From the NCBI GenBank assembly GCA_006176705.1, contig QRFJ01004251.1:1-64000 (forward strand): 64,000 nt of DNA, given 5' to 3'. The notes beneath the pieces are model-generated. The model searched no databases. It was given only the letters and a program-made list of their open reading frames with translations, and had not been told where the DNA came from. The stretch comes from Cocos nucifera. Its lineage: Eukaryota > Streptophyta > Magnoliopsida > Arecales > Arecaceae. The position numbers and the translations under genes are program-made. Below, piece after piece: positions 46,625 through 58,418 of this stretch. How positions within the stretch are numbered: position 1 is the first letter of the stretch; every line of letters begins with the position of its first letter.

Positions 46625-48911
46625 TGTTAGATATGTGTGCCCTAGAAGCTAGAGTTGGCTGACTCTTATAATACACCTCTAAGGGCAAAATTATAATTTT
46701 AACTATAAATAATAAAATAGATTATTTTCTATCACATAAGTATATTTAGTGTCTGTGATACATCCCTTGAGTTAATAATAATGATAATTCATATTTTCAA
46801 GAGTTGAAAATTTAAGACATGAATTTTCATTTATTAACTCATAAAATGCTCCTGACCGTAGGATCGTCATGAGGATGGTGATTGATCCAAAAGATTAGTG
46901 TACAATCGCTTCTTTGTAGTAGATGAGTCTTAAGTCTACGATGTAGAGACACCAGAGTGAGAGTATAGGTACTCGTTAGAGAATGAGGGCACTGAGCATC
47001 ACCACCTCGAGTAGTCATAAGAAAGTCTACCTTCTCATCGATGACTGACTCGATGTTGCAGTGGTGTGTCTGATTCTTTGACCTGAGGTGCATCGGTAGT
47101 TCACCTTGAGGGTGTTATGGTTTGACTACACCATGACTCGATCTCCTAGCCATTTGGAATCCTGAGGTGTATGTTGGCTATGGCATGTTCATTGTAGGAA
47201 TTGGATTGCACCAAGATGGAATCTGTCTACCTCGGTGGATGAGGAGCAGCCCTATGATGATCATGAGAATCAAGTCCATAAGCCCATGGCCATGGTAGAG
47301 AGTGTGAAATAATAGAAAGAGTTTTTATTAAGGTTTTCACATTGGACTTGAATCGAATGATTAAATCATATGATAGAAATTAGGGTTTGATGAGTTCACC
47401 TTAACCCTAATCTGATCGGGGCTCAAGATAGAAGAACTTAATCACACAAGTAGCTGCACCAAGAGGTTCATTTTTAGTTTTGATGGGTTGCCACCATATG
47501 CTGCTAGGTGTCACTGGTGGATTTTGGGAGCAATTAGAATGATTTAGATGATCGATCATTTTAAGTTATCTGAATCAGAAGAGTTCTGATCCATCGAAAG
47601 AAGTTTCGATGATGTCGATGATGGAGATCATGACATATCCAATTACCATACAGAACTAAACCTAACTGAATCACACAAATAAGGATTTGAATTTGGATAT
47701 CATCAATTGGACTAATCAAGTTTAATTGATTTGAATAAGATTCAATTAGGTTCAAAGAAATCATGCTAGCACATTATTGAGCCTAACATTCTCCTTTTTC
47801 TATCTTAAAAGTTATCTCGACTGAGCCAAATGAGTTTGTGCTCACTCAGGTACCTTTACCTGATTTGACTGGAGCTTGTCCAAGTTAGAAAAGGGTTGTC
47901 TTAATTTATGAGATAAATTTGAGACAACACCTATCATTTTCCATCACCTGCTAATTCTTATACTTTGACTTGGTCAAACATTGACCTTTGACTCTTAGAC
48001 ATCTGCCCATGTGTCATGCACTTATTGGAGAGCAGATAGGGGCTTGTCCCCTCTCTAAAGATTAGAAAGAAGGGGACACATGCCTAGGATGGCGTGCGCC
48101 CATGCTTAGGGATGCTGGAGTCCCATATGGATGGGACTCTAGGTTGCTTCTTGATTTCTACTTAGGTGGCCCTTGGGTATCTACTTTGACCAGTCTTAGG
48201 TGCCATCTAAGAATGAACCTATGGATCTCTCATCTGATTGGATCAGGTGATGTCATCCCATCAATCAGATTTATATTTAATTGTACGAAGCAACGTGATT
48301 GGCCGGGGTGATGCAGCACTGCATGGCACAGTAGAGTCTATAAAAAGACCCTGTCTGCACCCACTTTTGAGAACCTCTCTTCCAAGCTACACCCCAAGGC
48401 TGCCCCTCTCCCTTCTCCATGCTACCATCTGGCCCTCTCCCTCCTCTCCACGCCCAAGAAAGTTAGGCCTTCAGATTAGTGCGAGTCAGGCAAGGAAAGA
48501 CTGATGAAAAAGGAAGAAGGCAGCACTACTGCAAAGATGACAGATGATCTTCAGAAGAAATTTTGAAGATTCTCCAAATCAGATCCAAATCTAATTTTTT
48601 AAAGAAAAAAGAGAAGAGGAAGATCTCCAAATCCAGTCTGAGTGGATACCGGTACAGGCCAGGTGCTTGCGTAGCTAGATCCAGAACCTCAGAACTTCAG
48701 CAAGATCATCAACGGGTAATCAGATTATCCAGAATCAAGATAAAATTAATTTAGAATTAATTTAGTTCTATTTTTCTTAATTATCATATCATAAATTAGA
48801 TCTGAAAAGTGTCAAGTCTGATCTGGATCTAAGAGGTTATTTTTGAAATATGCCTCTCGATCCAATCAGATCTGAACGAACCTAATCCCAGGAAATCAGG
48901 ATTTTCCTTCA
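46625..48911 (+). mobile_element. Copia B/C composite: 3' LTR
   Basis: LTR of 2287 bp, TGTTAG...TTCA. It is followed by TGGTG (48912-48916), identical to the five bases before the 5' LTR (32280-32284), which shows that B and C entered as, or became, a single element. TATA box at 48339-48347, stem-loop at 48116-48141 with one mismatch. Confidence 0.93.
48339..48347 (+). promoter_or_regulatory. TATA box in B/C 3' LTR
   Basis: TATAAAAAG, same place as in the 5' LTR. Confidence 0.5.
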
Positions 48912-48916
48912 TGGTG

Positions 48917-49352
48917 AAGATCTTCGATTATTTAAGACAACAAATTAACCTTATTGTAGCGAGGGTGAAAGCCTTCGGTTACCTCATCGTAGCAAGGGTG
49001 AAGACCTTTAGTTATTTAAGACAGGAGGTTAATCTCATCATAGCAAGGGTGAAGGCTTCCGATTGGTGAAGGTCTATGATTATTTAAGACAAGAGGTTAA
49101 TCTTATCGTAGCGAGGGTGACGGCCTTCGATTATTTAAGACAGGAGGATAACCTCATCATAGCGAGTGTAAAGGCCTCTGGTTATTTAAGATAAGAGGTT
49201 AACCTCATCGTAGTGAGGATGAAAGCCTCTGATTATTTAAGATAGGAGGTTAACCTCATCCAAGTGAGGGTGAATGCCTCCAGTTATTTAAGATAGGAGG
49301 TTAACCACATCCAAGCGAGGGTAAAGACCTCTGATTATTTAAGATAGAAAGT
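48917..49352 (+). repeat. 51-bp minisatellite, right block
   Basis: About eight to nine diverged units, some shortened, with the GAGGTTAACCTC palindrome in the best units. Together with 32172-32284 this was one array between Tat pol and the antisense gene. Tandem repeats in this interval are common in Tat-lineage elements. Confidence 0.85.
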
Positions 49353-49639
49353 AAACTATGAATATGGAGACTTCTAGCTCATGGATGCTTTGAATTGAGT
49401 TCAAAAAATCTTGTTCATAAACAAGGGAGACAAATACACCATAGAATCGAAGCTATTATTTCTAGATGACATCAACATCAAACACAATAGGAAAAATAAA
49501 GAGAATTAGCAAGCATCAGACCAAAGTGAAACATACAAAGATAAATGAAAGATATCATTTCATTAAAATTAAAGTTCATTACATAGGATTTTGAAGACCA
49601 ATTACAAAAAGAAAGAAAAAAAGAGAGAGAAATCAAAGT
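49353..49639. other. Unassigned Tat 3' region
   Basis: AT-rich DNA between the minisatellite and the antisense coding remnants. No feature seen. Confidence 0.4.
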
Positions 49640-50520
49640 CCTACTCGAAATCGAACTTTGGACTGTCGACCCAAGCTAATACAAGAGCATGCTTCACATC
49701 GTTAACTTTTTCTTCCAAATCTCTCCTCACCACTAAAGTCTCACTAAGTAATTTGTTGGCTCTCTAGAGTTTGTCTTCTATTTTCCTTAGTCTTTTCCTC
49801 AAAATTGCAGATTCGGCTTTAGCATCCTTCACTGCATTCTCACTGTAAGTGGTCTGGAACTTAATTTGCAGGAGTTTGACCTTGGTCTTCTTGTGCATCA
49901 CCGAAGGTTCCTCTTGATCCTCCTCAAAGAGTTTACCTCCTCTAGATCCCCTTTTGGGCCAATCTGAGCTTTATCTGCCAACTACTTTCAAAGCTAGGAT
50001 ACTTCAGTGTTAGCCGTATTAAGCTTCTTTTTTGGATTTTCAATCCGCCCACACTAGTCGATTCGATAAGTATCATATGTGATATAGGCATCGCGCAATT
50101 GTTTCTAAAGGTCAGAGAATTTTTTTGACCAGTCCCATCCATACTCTGCTTTACTTTGGCTTTAGGCCGAACCTCTCTCTAGTCAGCCGATCTTCTTTTT
50201 TGCCTCACGAAGTTCAATCTCAAGAGAACAAATCTTAGTCATCAAGGTCCAGGATTTCTTGCTGGCGCACTTCTTGGTTTCTGAAAGTTTTTCACTCAGA
50301 TGTTTTTTCTTGATGGTATTTTCTTTAAAAAACTGCTTCGAGGATTGGCAAAGATTCTTTATTTTGATAGCAGCCTCAACATCATTCTTTTTTGATTTAC
50401 AAAGCTCTCCTCAACTTTCTTCAATTTTTTTACTAAGATGGCAAACTTTCTTTTTTAATTCTTTATTAATAGCCTTCAAGGAAATCCCCTGAGGTAGAGG
50501 TTCAGCATCAATGGGAGACT
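49640..50520 (-). pseudogene. Antisense Tat gene, coiled-coil part
   Basis: The minus strand reads a broken Lys/Glu/Leu-rich protein (for example ELKKKVCHLSKKIEES, HLSEKLSETKKCASKK) with heptad-like spacing and many stops. It is probably the C-terminal coiled coil of the antisense protein at 50640-52394, or a second exon of it. Function unknown. Confidence 0.5.
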
Positions 50521-50639
50521 GCGTTAATACACAAAAATGTCATGACACAATGGTATGGCAAAAAAGTTCATTTTCATTACTAAAAATATTTTGAATATAG
50601 GAATAGATAAAAAGAAAAAAAAGAGTATAACTATAGAAA

Positions 50640-52394
50640 GCCTCCAATCTCTAGAGGAGGAACAGTGGATGAGCTCGACGCAGCTTCAGTAGCCTCAAGC
50701 TCTTGGGCAGGCTTGGAAGTCATGGTGGGAAGCTCGACGTAAGGTAAATTGGTGGCAATGGTGGAAGGTCCGGCTTCATCATCAGAGAACTCTCCCATCT
50801 AGAAATTGAGATTAAGCTTGAGAAATTTTTTAGCCATCCTCTCATGGCAGACCTCAAACCCTTTAAGGAAGGTCTCCTAGGTGAAGGCTATTTTGATGTC
50901 CTCCATTACCTTAGAGGACTTGGGGGCCTTGACGGCCCGCTCCTTCTCTACACCAACCTCCTCCTTAACCTTTTCTTGCTTGTTCTCTTCCAAGGTGAAG
51001 ACAGCTCTCAATTCTGCCGATGTTTGCTCCTCCTTTCTAAGTTTTTCTTGGAGGTGACTAACTTTGACTGATTAAGCTTCCTTCAAATGCCTGACCTCCA
51101 CCTGGGCCTCTTAGATAGCTTTTGAAGCCTCAGTCTTGCAAAGGTTCGTCACTTCTGCATGGGCATATAGATAATGCCCCAACTACAAATAACAAGATAC
51201 AAGTTATGGCTTAAAGATTCATTGATGTTCAATCTGGCATAAGGGAGAAGTTGATTACCTCGAGGAAGACTGCAAAAGATTCTCTAATCCTTTCCTTATC
51301 ATCTATATGAGCCATCTTTTCAAAAATGTGTGGAAGGATGCATCCTTCCATCAAGGATTGGATGACCTCCCAATCGTTCAGAGAGCCCTACTTTCGGTTG
51401 GAGTTCTCACCACTAGATCCTCTGGTTCTCCTAACTCTTTTGGTGGTGGTCTTCTTTTTCTTCACCATCCTTTCCTGCTTAGGAAGCACGAAAGCAGCCG
51501 CATTGTTGGGTGAGGTCGAGCTTGGGGCTACCGCAGTTAAGGGAATAGGTTTGGCTTGGGTCTGCACGGCCGAAATTTGATCTATGGCCCTTGCCCACTT
51601 CGATGGCTCTCCCAAAGAACCATCCTTTCTCTTAAGAGTTTTAATTCCTTAGGATAGCTGAACTAGCTCTTCCAGAGTCATTTCTATAGCAAAAAAAAAA
51701 AAGAAAACCCTAAGGTCAGAAGAAAGAATAACACATAGCTAGCAAAATGTGAAAATGAAGGAGCTCGGTAGTTTCTTAATTTACTAATCGAGTCGAGGTC
51801 CTCTCTTTCAAACTCGGGAGCTCGGCGAATGGAGTCTCTCAACTACCCTCAAGGAGGAAGCCCTAGTTCGAAAGAAGGATAGGAGATAGAAAAATTTTTT
51901 CTTCCAGTTGTAAATGAAACAAGGAGCATGCTTGAGCAACTCCTTCTTATTGAATAGGGGGGATAGATCCCACCAATCCTTGGTAGTACGATGATGCTTG
52001 AAAGTAAAGTAATTATGAAACAAGAAAATTGACGGATGGAATTCGGCTGATATGCAAAGAGAGAGAAAACTTATAATAAATCTAAATGAGTTTGGAGCCA
52101 TTGAGGCGAAGGAGATTTTAAAAATCATAAAAGGGCTATAATGAAAGAGTGGATTGGAAGTCAAAATTCAGCATGAAGAGCCTCAATATATAAGCAGAAG
52201 AGACTTGAGGGAGGGGCACAAGCTCGATCGCTCGGTTCGGGAAGCTCCAGTTCATATTCAGGAGGAATTTGATACTGGATCCTTATGAAAGAAAGATCTT
52301 CGGGATGTACACAACAGAAAATGGTCTCAGGAATGAAGGTCATTTGAGGTGTCATAATAGATTTGGCAGTTTTCTTAAGACTAGGATCTAGCAA
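50640..52394 (-). pseudogene. Antisense Tat gene, gypsy-type transposon domain (Transposase_28-like)
   Basis: The first piece, 52394-52161, contains IQYQIPPEYELELPEPSDRA and LFCLYIEALHAEF. A frameshift near 52164 leads into 52164-51808 (RFIISFLSLCISAEFHP, TTKDWWDLSPLF, IYNWKKKFFY). These motifs recall the Pfam 'putative gypsy type transposon' domain, found in antisense genes carried by some Tat/Ogre-type elements. A Pro/Ser/Lys-rich region (51615-51388) and an acidic tail to about 50640 follow. It lies opposite to pol, between the minisatellite and the 3' LTR. Family assignment is from memory of motifs. Confidence 0.62.
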
Positions 52395-53076
52395 GTTCAG
52401 GTGAGCCGAACTCCTAGAATCAAAGGAGCAAGATACTTCTCAAGATATTTGGATCAAATCTAACTAGAAAAATCCTCAAAAAATTAGAAGAAAAAGGTTA
52501 TAAAATCTTGAAAAGAACCTAAGAGGATCAGTGAGCCCTTATAAAGAAGCTGAAAAAGCAAAAGCAGAAGAGAAGCAATGCCAAGAAAAGGGGTTGGAAG
52601 ACTAACCTAGAGTAGTCAGAGGACTCAAGAAGGTAGTTGGAAGAGCGGAAGGCTGACAAAAAAAGGTGCCAGCGACTAGAGGAGTGGCAGCAAAAGGAGA
52701 ACGAGATGCTCGGAGAAGATAAAGGAAATAGAAGAAAGAAGAAAGAACCAGGTAGAGGAAGGAAGTCGAGCAAGGAGGGGATTAAATAGTCAGAAAAAAT
52801 TAGGAAAGCTATGATTGCCAATCCTCTCCAGCCACCCACCACTTGCTGCATGTCCTACTCACAACTGATGTCTGGCAAGGCAGTAATGATGTCGTACTTA
52901 GAGCACCATGATAGAAAAAAAATTTGAGTGCCGTGGTCATTTCAAATCATTCAGTCATTAAGGAAGCTTCAGCACTAGTCGAGAAAGCCAAAACGTTTTA
53001 CCTTTTAAGGTAGGAAAGCAATGGAGGACTTCAGCAACCATAATTTTGGTTCTTTCATCATTCGTTCTTTGAACTC
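52395..53076. other. Spacer between antisense gene and Tat 3' LTR
   Basis: Purine-rich on the plus strand, with no coding pattern. It would hold the promoter and leader of the antisense gene, but I cannot place a TATA box. Confidence 0.35.
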
Positions 53077-53093
53077 AAGAGTAGGGAGGCAAG
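53077..53093 (+). other. Polypurine tract of the Tat element
   Basis: A purine-rich AAGAGTAGGGAGGCAAG directly before TGTTGGGG, the start of the 3' LTR. Confidence 0.65.
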
Positions 53094-53498
53094 TGTTGGG
53101 GATAAAACAACCCTAGTCGAAGTCTAATAAGTTGTTCAAACTTGATATGACTTTATTCGATGTTGCGACATTTGTGGCCAAACTTTAATTGAACTGATTT
53201 AGCTCAAAGGGGTTGACCTTCAAGCCATGTATGTTGGATGAACTTCTTAGTGGAAACAATTCTCTCTTTCTCAGCAATTGCAGAACTCCTACAAGTCATG
53301 ATGAATATTATCCTGCCGAACTTGAATAGTAAAGGGCATGATAACTAACTCTGGTCCTAATGATATTAGAGCCCAATCAAAGATTGAACCTCAACAACCC
53401 CCGATTTCATCTAGGGCAGACCTTAAGCATGGCCAAATCTCTTTATAGCATACAGCATATCTATTAACTTTGTGGTAGGAATCATGCCCAGCCGAATT
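53094..53498 (+). mobile_element. Tat 3' LTR, first part
   Basis: Starts TGTTGGGG after the polypurine tract and runs to the GAATT target duplication (53494-53498) of copia G. It resumes at 59058. There is no 5' partner in the window. Confidence 0.72.
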
Positions 53499-54225
53499 TG
53501 AAATGGCAAGTGTGGTGCTCCTAAGTCTTGGAAGATCGTGAAGGAGTCAAGGTGGTGGCTCCTGAAGGATAGGATTGATCAAAAATATATCAACAAAGAT
53601 AAAAAGGCTGGCACACAGTCGGCTGGCTTGAATACGCAGTCGAGTTGGCTCGATCTGAGATCGAGCTGGCTTAGCCCTTATCCGAGCTAGATGTCTCAAG
53701 CAGACAGAAGACATGGTTCAAGAAGATATAGTCGAGTCGGTTTGACTTCTGACTGAGCCAGCTCGATGGTGGTGAATAGATTTGGATGGATTTTCTATTT
53801 GGTCTTGGATCGGATCTAATCCAAGGGATCTTAAGGCTTGGTATGAGAGGTCTTAAGGTGGCTAATTCATGTATTAAGCTAGGTCTTTAGTCTAGGAGAT
53901 GAGAGCATGTAAGACATGGGTTTACATGAGCTTGGGTGAGTGTTTCCATGTATAGATTAGTCGAGGAGAGTTTTTTAGGGCTGAGTCATGTTGACTCAGG
54001 ATGTCTATATATATACTTGTATATGTAGATTACGGACAAGAGAAAGAAGAGAATGAATTGAATTCCTTTTCTTCCTAAAATCCTAGCTTTCTCTCTTTCT
54101 CACTCTACTGTCGTCTCGTCTTCTTATCATCTGATCTTTATATTTCTTGCTATCATTTTCAACTTATTTTCTTAGAGTTGGTGAAGGTACAAAGATTTCC
54201 ACAGGTCCTAAAATAATTCATAACA
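53499..54225 (+). mobile_element. Copia G 5' LTR
   Basis: LTR of 727 bp, TGAAATGG...ATAACA, preceded by GAATT and followed by the primer site at 54228-54240. It matches 58419-59052 except for about 90 bp present only here. A TATATATATA promoter motif is at 54006-54015. Confidence 0.92.
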
Positions 54226-54227
54226 AG

Positions 54228-54240
54228 TGGTATCAGAGCC
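54228..54240 (+). other. Primer binding site of copia G
   Basis: TGGTATCAGAGCC, a full match to the initiator-Met-tRNA type site, two bases after the LTR end. Confidence 0.92.
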
Positions 54241-54384
54241 AGATTGTGTGGAAGGAGGAAAAGATGCCTGAAAGTTGAAGATCTTTACGTGCTGTGAATT
54301 CAGCAAGCTCCTATCAAGGTATTTCTCAAATTCCTTGGATCTGTGTTGCATTTTTTTGGCTCGGATCTAGCCATTAGAAGCAAC

Positions 54385-55135
54385 GTGAAGGTTGATTTCG
54401 AGAAGTTTGATGGGAAAGAAAACTTTTTCATGTGAAAAATTCATGTGGAAGATTTTTTGGTTCAAGCTGAATTAGATCAGGCATTGGTAGAGAAGCCTGA
54501 AGGGATGTCAGATTGCCCGTAGATGTCTCTAAAAAAGAAGGCCTACTCTATGATCAGAGGATGCTTGTCGGATGTGGCATTCAGTTTTAGAGGAGAGGAC
54601 CCCAAGAAGCTTGTGGTCGAAGTTGCAAACCATGTATATGGATAAGAATATGTGCAACAAGTTATTGTTGAAGAAGAGATTGTACAGCCTTCAGATACAG
54701 AAAGGTGAATATGTCTTGGGACACATCCAAAAATTTGATCAGATGTGCAATGAGTTGCTGAATATTGGAGTGAAGATGGAAGAAGAAGATAAATCATTGC
54801 TTTTGTTATGCTCATTGCCCTCGTCCTATGATCTATTGGTGACGATACTGCTCTATGGTAAGGAGACCCTAGAGTATGAAGACATGGTCTCGATATTGTG
54901 AACCAACGAACAGTGGGAGAAGTTAACCAAGAAAGGTGTTCCCTAGGAGGGCTTGATCGTGGGGGAGAGACCTGAAAGATCAAAGAAGAGGGACAAATCA
55001 AGAAGATGATCAAAGTTCCAGAAGAGCAAGAATAAGAAGGAAGCCAGATGCTACAAGTGCAACAAGATCGGGCACTTCAGGCATGATTGCCCATAATGGA
55101 AGAACAAGAAGGAAGAAAAGAGTGGATTTGATGCA
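54385..55135 (+). pseudogene. Copia G gag
   Basis: Tnt1-like Gag. Reads VDFEKFDGKENFFM near 54390, then 54572-54901 in another frame (LWSKLQTMYMDKNMCNKLLLKKRLYSLQ, HIQKFDQMCNELLNIGVKMEEEDKSLLLLCSLPSSYD, LLYGKETLEYEDM). The zinc knuckle CX2CX4HX4C is at 55049-55090 (CYKCNKIGHFRHDC). Stops near 54435 and 54900 and a frameshift near 54570 break it. The motifs place G in the Tork (Tnt1-94-like) lineage. Confidence 0.86.
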
Positions 55136-55204
55136 CTGAGTATAGTCGCTGATAGTGAGGTGGTGGATGATCTCTTGGTTATATCAGATGGTCATAGAAG
55201 ATAC

Positions 55205-56575
55205 ACAGATGTATGGACCCTGGATTCGGTCGTTCGCATCACTACACTCCAAACCAGTCTTGGTTTGTCTCATACACCAAGATTGATGAGGAAAGTGTGA
55301 CACTTGGAGATTATCACCCATGTAGAGTCGCCGGTATTGGAAGCATCTGAGTGAGGATGTTTGATGGGATGGTGTGGACTCTCACAAATGTGAAGCACAT
55401 CCCAGATTTGAAGAAAAATCTTGTGTCACTGGGCTATCTAGAGTGAAGCGGCTGCAGCTTTAGCAGTCATGCTAGGAGTCGAGTTCTCAATATCTCCAAA
55501 GGTGCTATGGTGGTGATGAGGGGTAGGAGGATGGAGAACAACCTCTATAAGTTGGTTGGATCTGTGGTGATCAAAAAATCTAATGCAGCGGTAGCAGCAT
55601 AGGATCAGCAAGGGGCTTATCAATTATGGCACTACCGCCTAGGCCACATTGGTGACCCTAGGATGGAGCTGAGCAAATATGGTTTGATTTTAGATCTGGA
55701 TAGAGGGATTATAGAAGTATGTGAGCCATGCCAGATAGGTAAATAGACGAGAGTATAGTTTGCCATCAGTTCAGCCTATAGTGCAGCCCCATTGGAACTG
55801 GTTCACACTGATGTATGGGGGCCGACTCCATTTTTGGCCAGAAATGGAGCGAGATACTTCTTGACCTTTATAGATGATTTTTCAAGGAAGGTATGGATCT
55901 ACTTCATGAAATAAAAATAAAAAATCTTCACTAGGTTCAAGGTGTGGAAAGCTGAGGTGGAGAAGAAAATAGGTCAGAACTTGAAGTGTCTGCGGTCAGA
56001 CAATGGCAGAGAATACACCAGCAAAGAGTTCCAAGACTTTTGTGAGGAGTATGGTATCAAAAGGCACTTCTCGATAAAAGAAACTTCTCAACAAAATGGG
56101 GTGGCTGAAAGAATTAACAGAACTCTTTTGGAAAAGACATGGTGCATGAGGCTGTAGGCAGGGCTTCTAAAGGCATTCTAAATTGATATAGTGGATGTGA
56201 CCTGTTATCTGGTGAATCGATCATCTCATACAAAGTTAGATGGTGGTATTCCAAAGAAGAGATGGTCTAGAAGGAAGATTGGACTAATCCATCTAAGGGT
56301 TTTTGGGTGCACAGCTTTTGTGCACATCAGTGCTGGTGAGCAGAGCAAGTTGGATGCTAGATCATGAAAGATAGTGTTCTTAGAATATCCATAAGGAGTT
56401 AAGGGATACTGACTATGGGATCCCTTGGAGAAGAAGGTTGTCATTAGTAGAGTTGTCACCTTCGATGAAAATTCAGTTCTCCAATGGCAAGATGGTATGA
56501 AGGAGTAGCAGATGAGCAGGAGATCCAAGACAGCGCTGGACAATTAACATCTTACTCTATTTTGCCACTTGCAGG
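55205..56575 (+). pseudogene. Copia G protease and integrase
   Basis: Protease start WTLDS at about 55214, with the active-site loop broken by a frameshift. GVRHIPDLKKNLVSLG-like motifs near 55390. GAG-pre-integrase LWHYRLGHIGDPRM and CEPCQIGK (55625-55745). Integrase core: HTDVWGPTPFLARNGARYFLTFIDDFSRKVW (55804 on), the open piece 55942-56157 with RSDNGREYTSKEFQDF and QQNGVAERINRTLLEK (second Asp and Glu). Several TAG/TGA codons in frame. Confidence 0.87.
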
Positions 56576-56779
56576 TGCATTAGGAGGACTTGGTATTTAG
56601 GTGGAGCACTCATCGGAGGTGTCTCCATAAATGGACAGAGCTCAGATAGATAATGAAAGTCAGGAGGCCCAGTAGGAGCAAGCTGGATCTAAGATGGATA
56701 TCGGGGTTGCGCTGCACAAGCCCAAAAGGAATATCTGGCAACCAAAATGATACGGCTTCAAAGATACACTATCATACAC

Positions 56780-57900
56780 CCTGGTGACAATAAATGGAGA
56801 CCCATACACCTACGAGGAGGCTATGGATAGTTAGGACAGAGAGAGATGGATCCAAGCAATGTCTGAGGAGATGCAGGCTCTCCACAAGAATGAGACGTGG
56901 CATTTGGTGCAGTTGCCACGAGGAAAGAAACCCATTGGTTACAAGTGGATTTATCAATGCAAAGAGGGGCCTTTAGAGTAGGAAGGTATCAGGTATAAGG
57001 CGTGGTTAGTAGCCAAGAGATATTTTCAAAAGAAAGACATCAATTTTAGCAAAGTATTTTTGCTTGTCGTCAGGCATACTTCCATCAGAATATTGTTGAG
57101 TATTGTGGCAGCTCAGGACTTAGAGCTGGAGCAGATGGATGTCAAGATGGCATTCCTTCATGGGCATTTGGAGGAGAGCATTTATATGGAGTAGCCACTA
57201 GGGTTCTATGAGCCAAGAGCAGAAGAAAAGATCTGTTTGCTGTAGAAATCATTGTACGGGCTGAAGCAATTGCCAAGACAATGGTACAAGTGATTTCACT
57301 CATATGTGAGGAGCATTGGACTTTTCATGTGCGAGTATGACTCTTATGTGTATGTTAAATCTTTGGAGGATGAGTCTAGGGTGTTTCTACTCTTGTATAT
57401 GGATGATATGCTTATAGCATGCAAGAGTAGGAAGGTTGTGCAGGAACTGAAGGCAGCCTTATCTTAGGAGTTTGAGATGAAGGATTTGGGACCTACAAGG
57501 AAGATCTTAGGCATAAAAATCTTCAGAGATTGAGCCAATAGGATGCTGCATTTATCTCAGGGAGGCTACATTAGAAAGGTCTTAGAGAGGTTTGGAATGA
57601 AGAAAGCAAAATCGGCGGAGCTGCCATTTGCTGAACACTTTAGACTCTCAAAGATGATGTCACCATAGACTGAGGTGGAGGCTCAGGAGATGGAGAGAAC
57701 ACCATATGCCTCTGGTGTAGAAAGCTTAATGTATGCCATGGTATGTTGTAGACCAGATATCGCCCATGTAGTGAGCCAAATTAGTCGATTAATGGGACAA
57801 TCTGTTAAGGAGCACCGACGAGCACTGAAGTGGATCTTTAGGTACTTGGCAGGTACTGTCAGAGTTGGCATCTGCTATGGATAGTAAGATGGAGCTGAGA
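56780..57900 (+). pseudogene. Copia G reverse transcriptase
   Basis: RT motifs are YEEAMDS, ERWIQAMSEEMQALHKNETW, PIGYKWIY, QMDVKMAFLHGHLEESIYME (about 57130-57190) and SLYGLKQ. The catalytic box is YMDD at 57396-57407 instead of the family's usual YVDD. 57675-57884 carries YASGVESLMYAMVCCRPDIAHVV. Frequent in-frame stops are mostly TAG at former Gln or Trp codons. Non-functional. Confidence 0.88.
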
Positions 57901-58418
57901 AACTCTCCGATGTGTCCAAGAAAGCTCAAGGGTAGATAAATAGGTTTGTGGATGTAGATTTTGGTGGAGACATGGACACTCGATGGTCAACGATAGGCTT
58001 TATGTTTAGCCTATTTGGAGGTCCAGTCTCATAGATCACGGCCTTATCTACAACTGAGATGAAATACATAGGTGTTATGGAGGCAGCAAAGGAGGCTCTA
58101 TGGTTGAAAGGATTGGCATTGGAGATGGATCTCCTGCAAGAGGCTATCAGGGTGCACTGTGATAGCCAGAGTGCATCATTACTTGCTTAGAACTCTATCT
58201 ACCATGCAAGGATGAAACACGTCGACATCAGGTACCACCAGATCAAAGAGCTTATGGAAGAAGGTGAAGTAAAGCTGGTGAAAGTCCACACCAAGGAGAA
58301 TCTAGTGGATGCATTAATAAAAGTTCTTCCTCGGGATAGCTTTCGTAAATGTATAAAATTGATGTGTCTGATGGATAGGATAGACTTGCCTCAAGCCTTA
58401 GGAAACCAAGGTGGAGAT
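57901..58418 (+). pseudogene. Copia G RNase H
   Basis: RNase H with VDVDFGGDMDTR, STTEMKYIGVMEAAKEALWLKGL, VHCDSQSA and the tail 58212-58421 (MKHVDIRYHQIKELMEEGEVKLVKVHT, DALIKVLP). It ends in a TAA that overlaps the 3' LTR start, after a short purine-rich tract (GGTGGAGA). Confidence 0.87.

Noticed and set aside
32172..49352. Regularly repeated units that could suggest a CRISPR-like array
   Set aside because: The units are contiguous 51-bp tandem repeats without unique spacers, in a plant retrotransposon.
50844..51580. Plus-strand frames of 68-84 codons
   Set aside because: They are shadows of the antisense Tat gene, whose minus-strand reading has recognisable motifs and composition.
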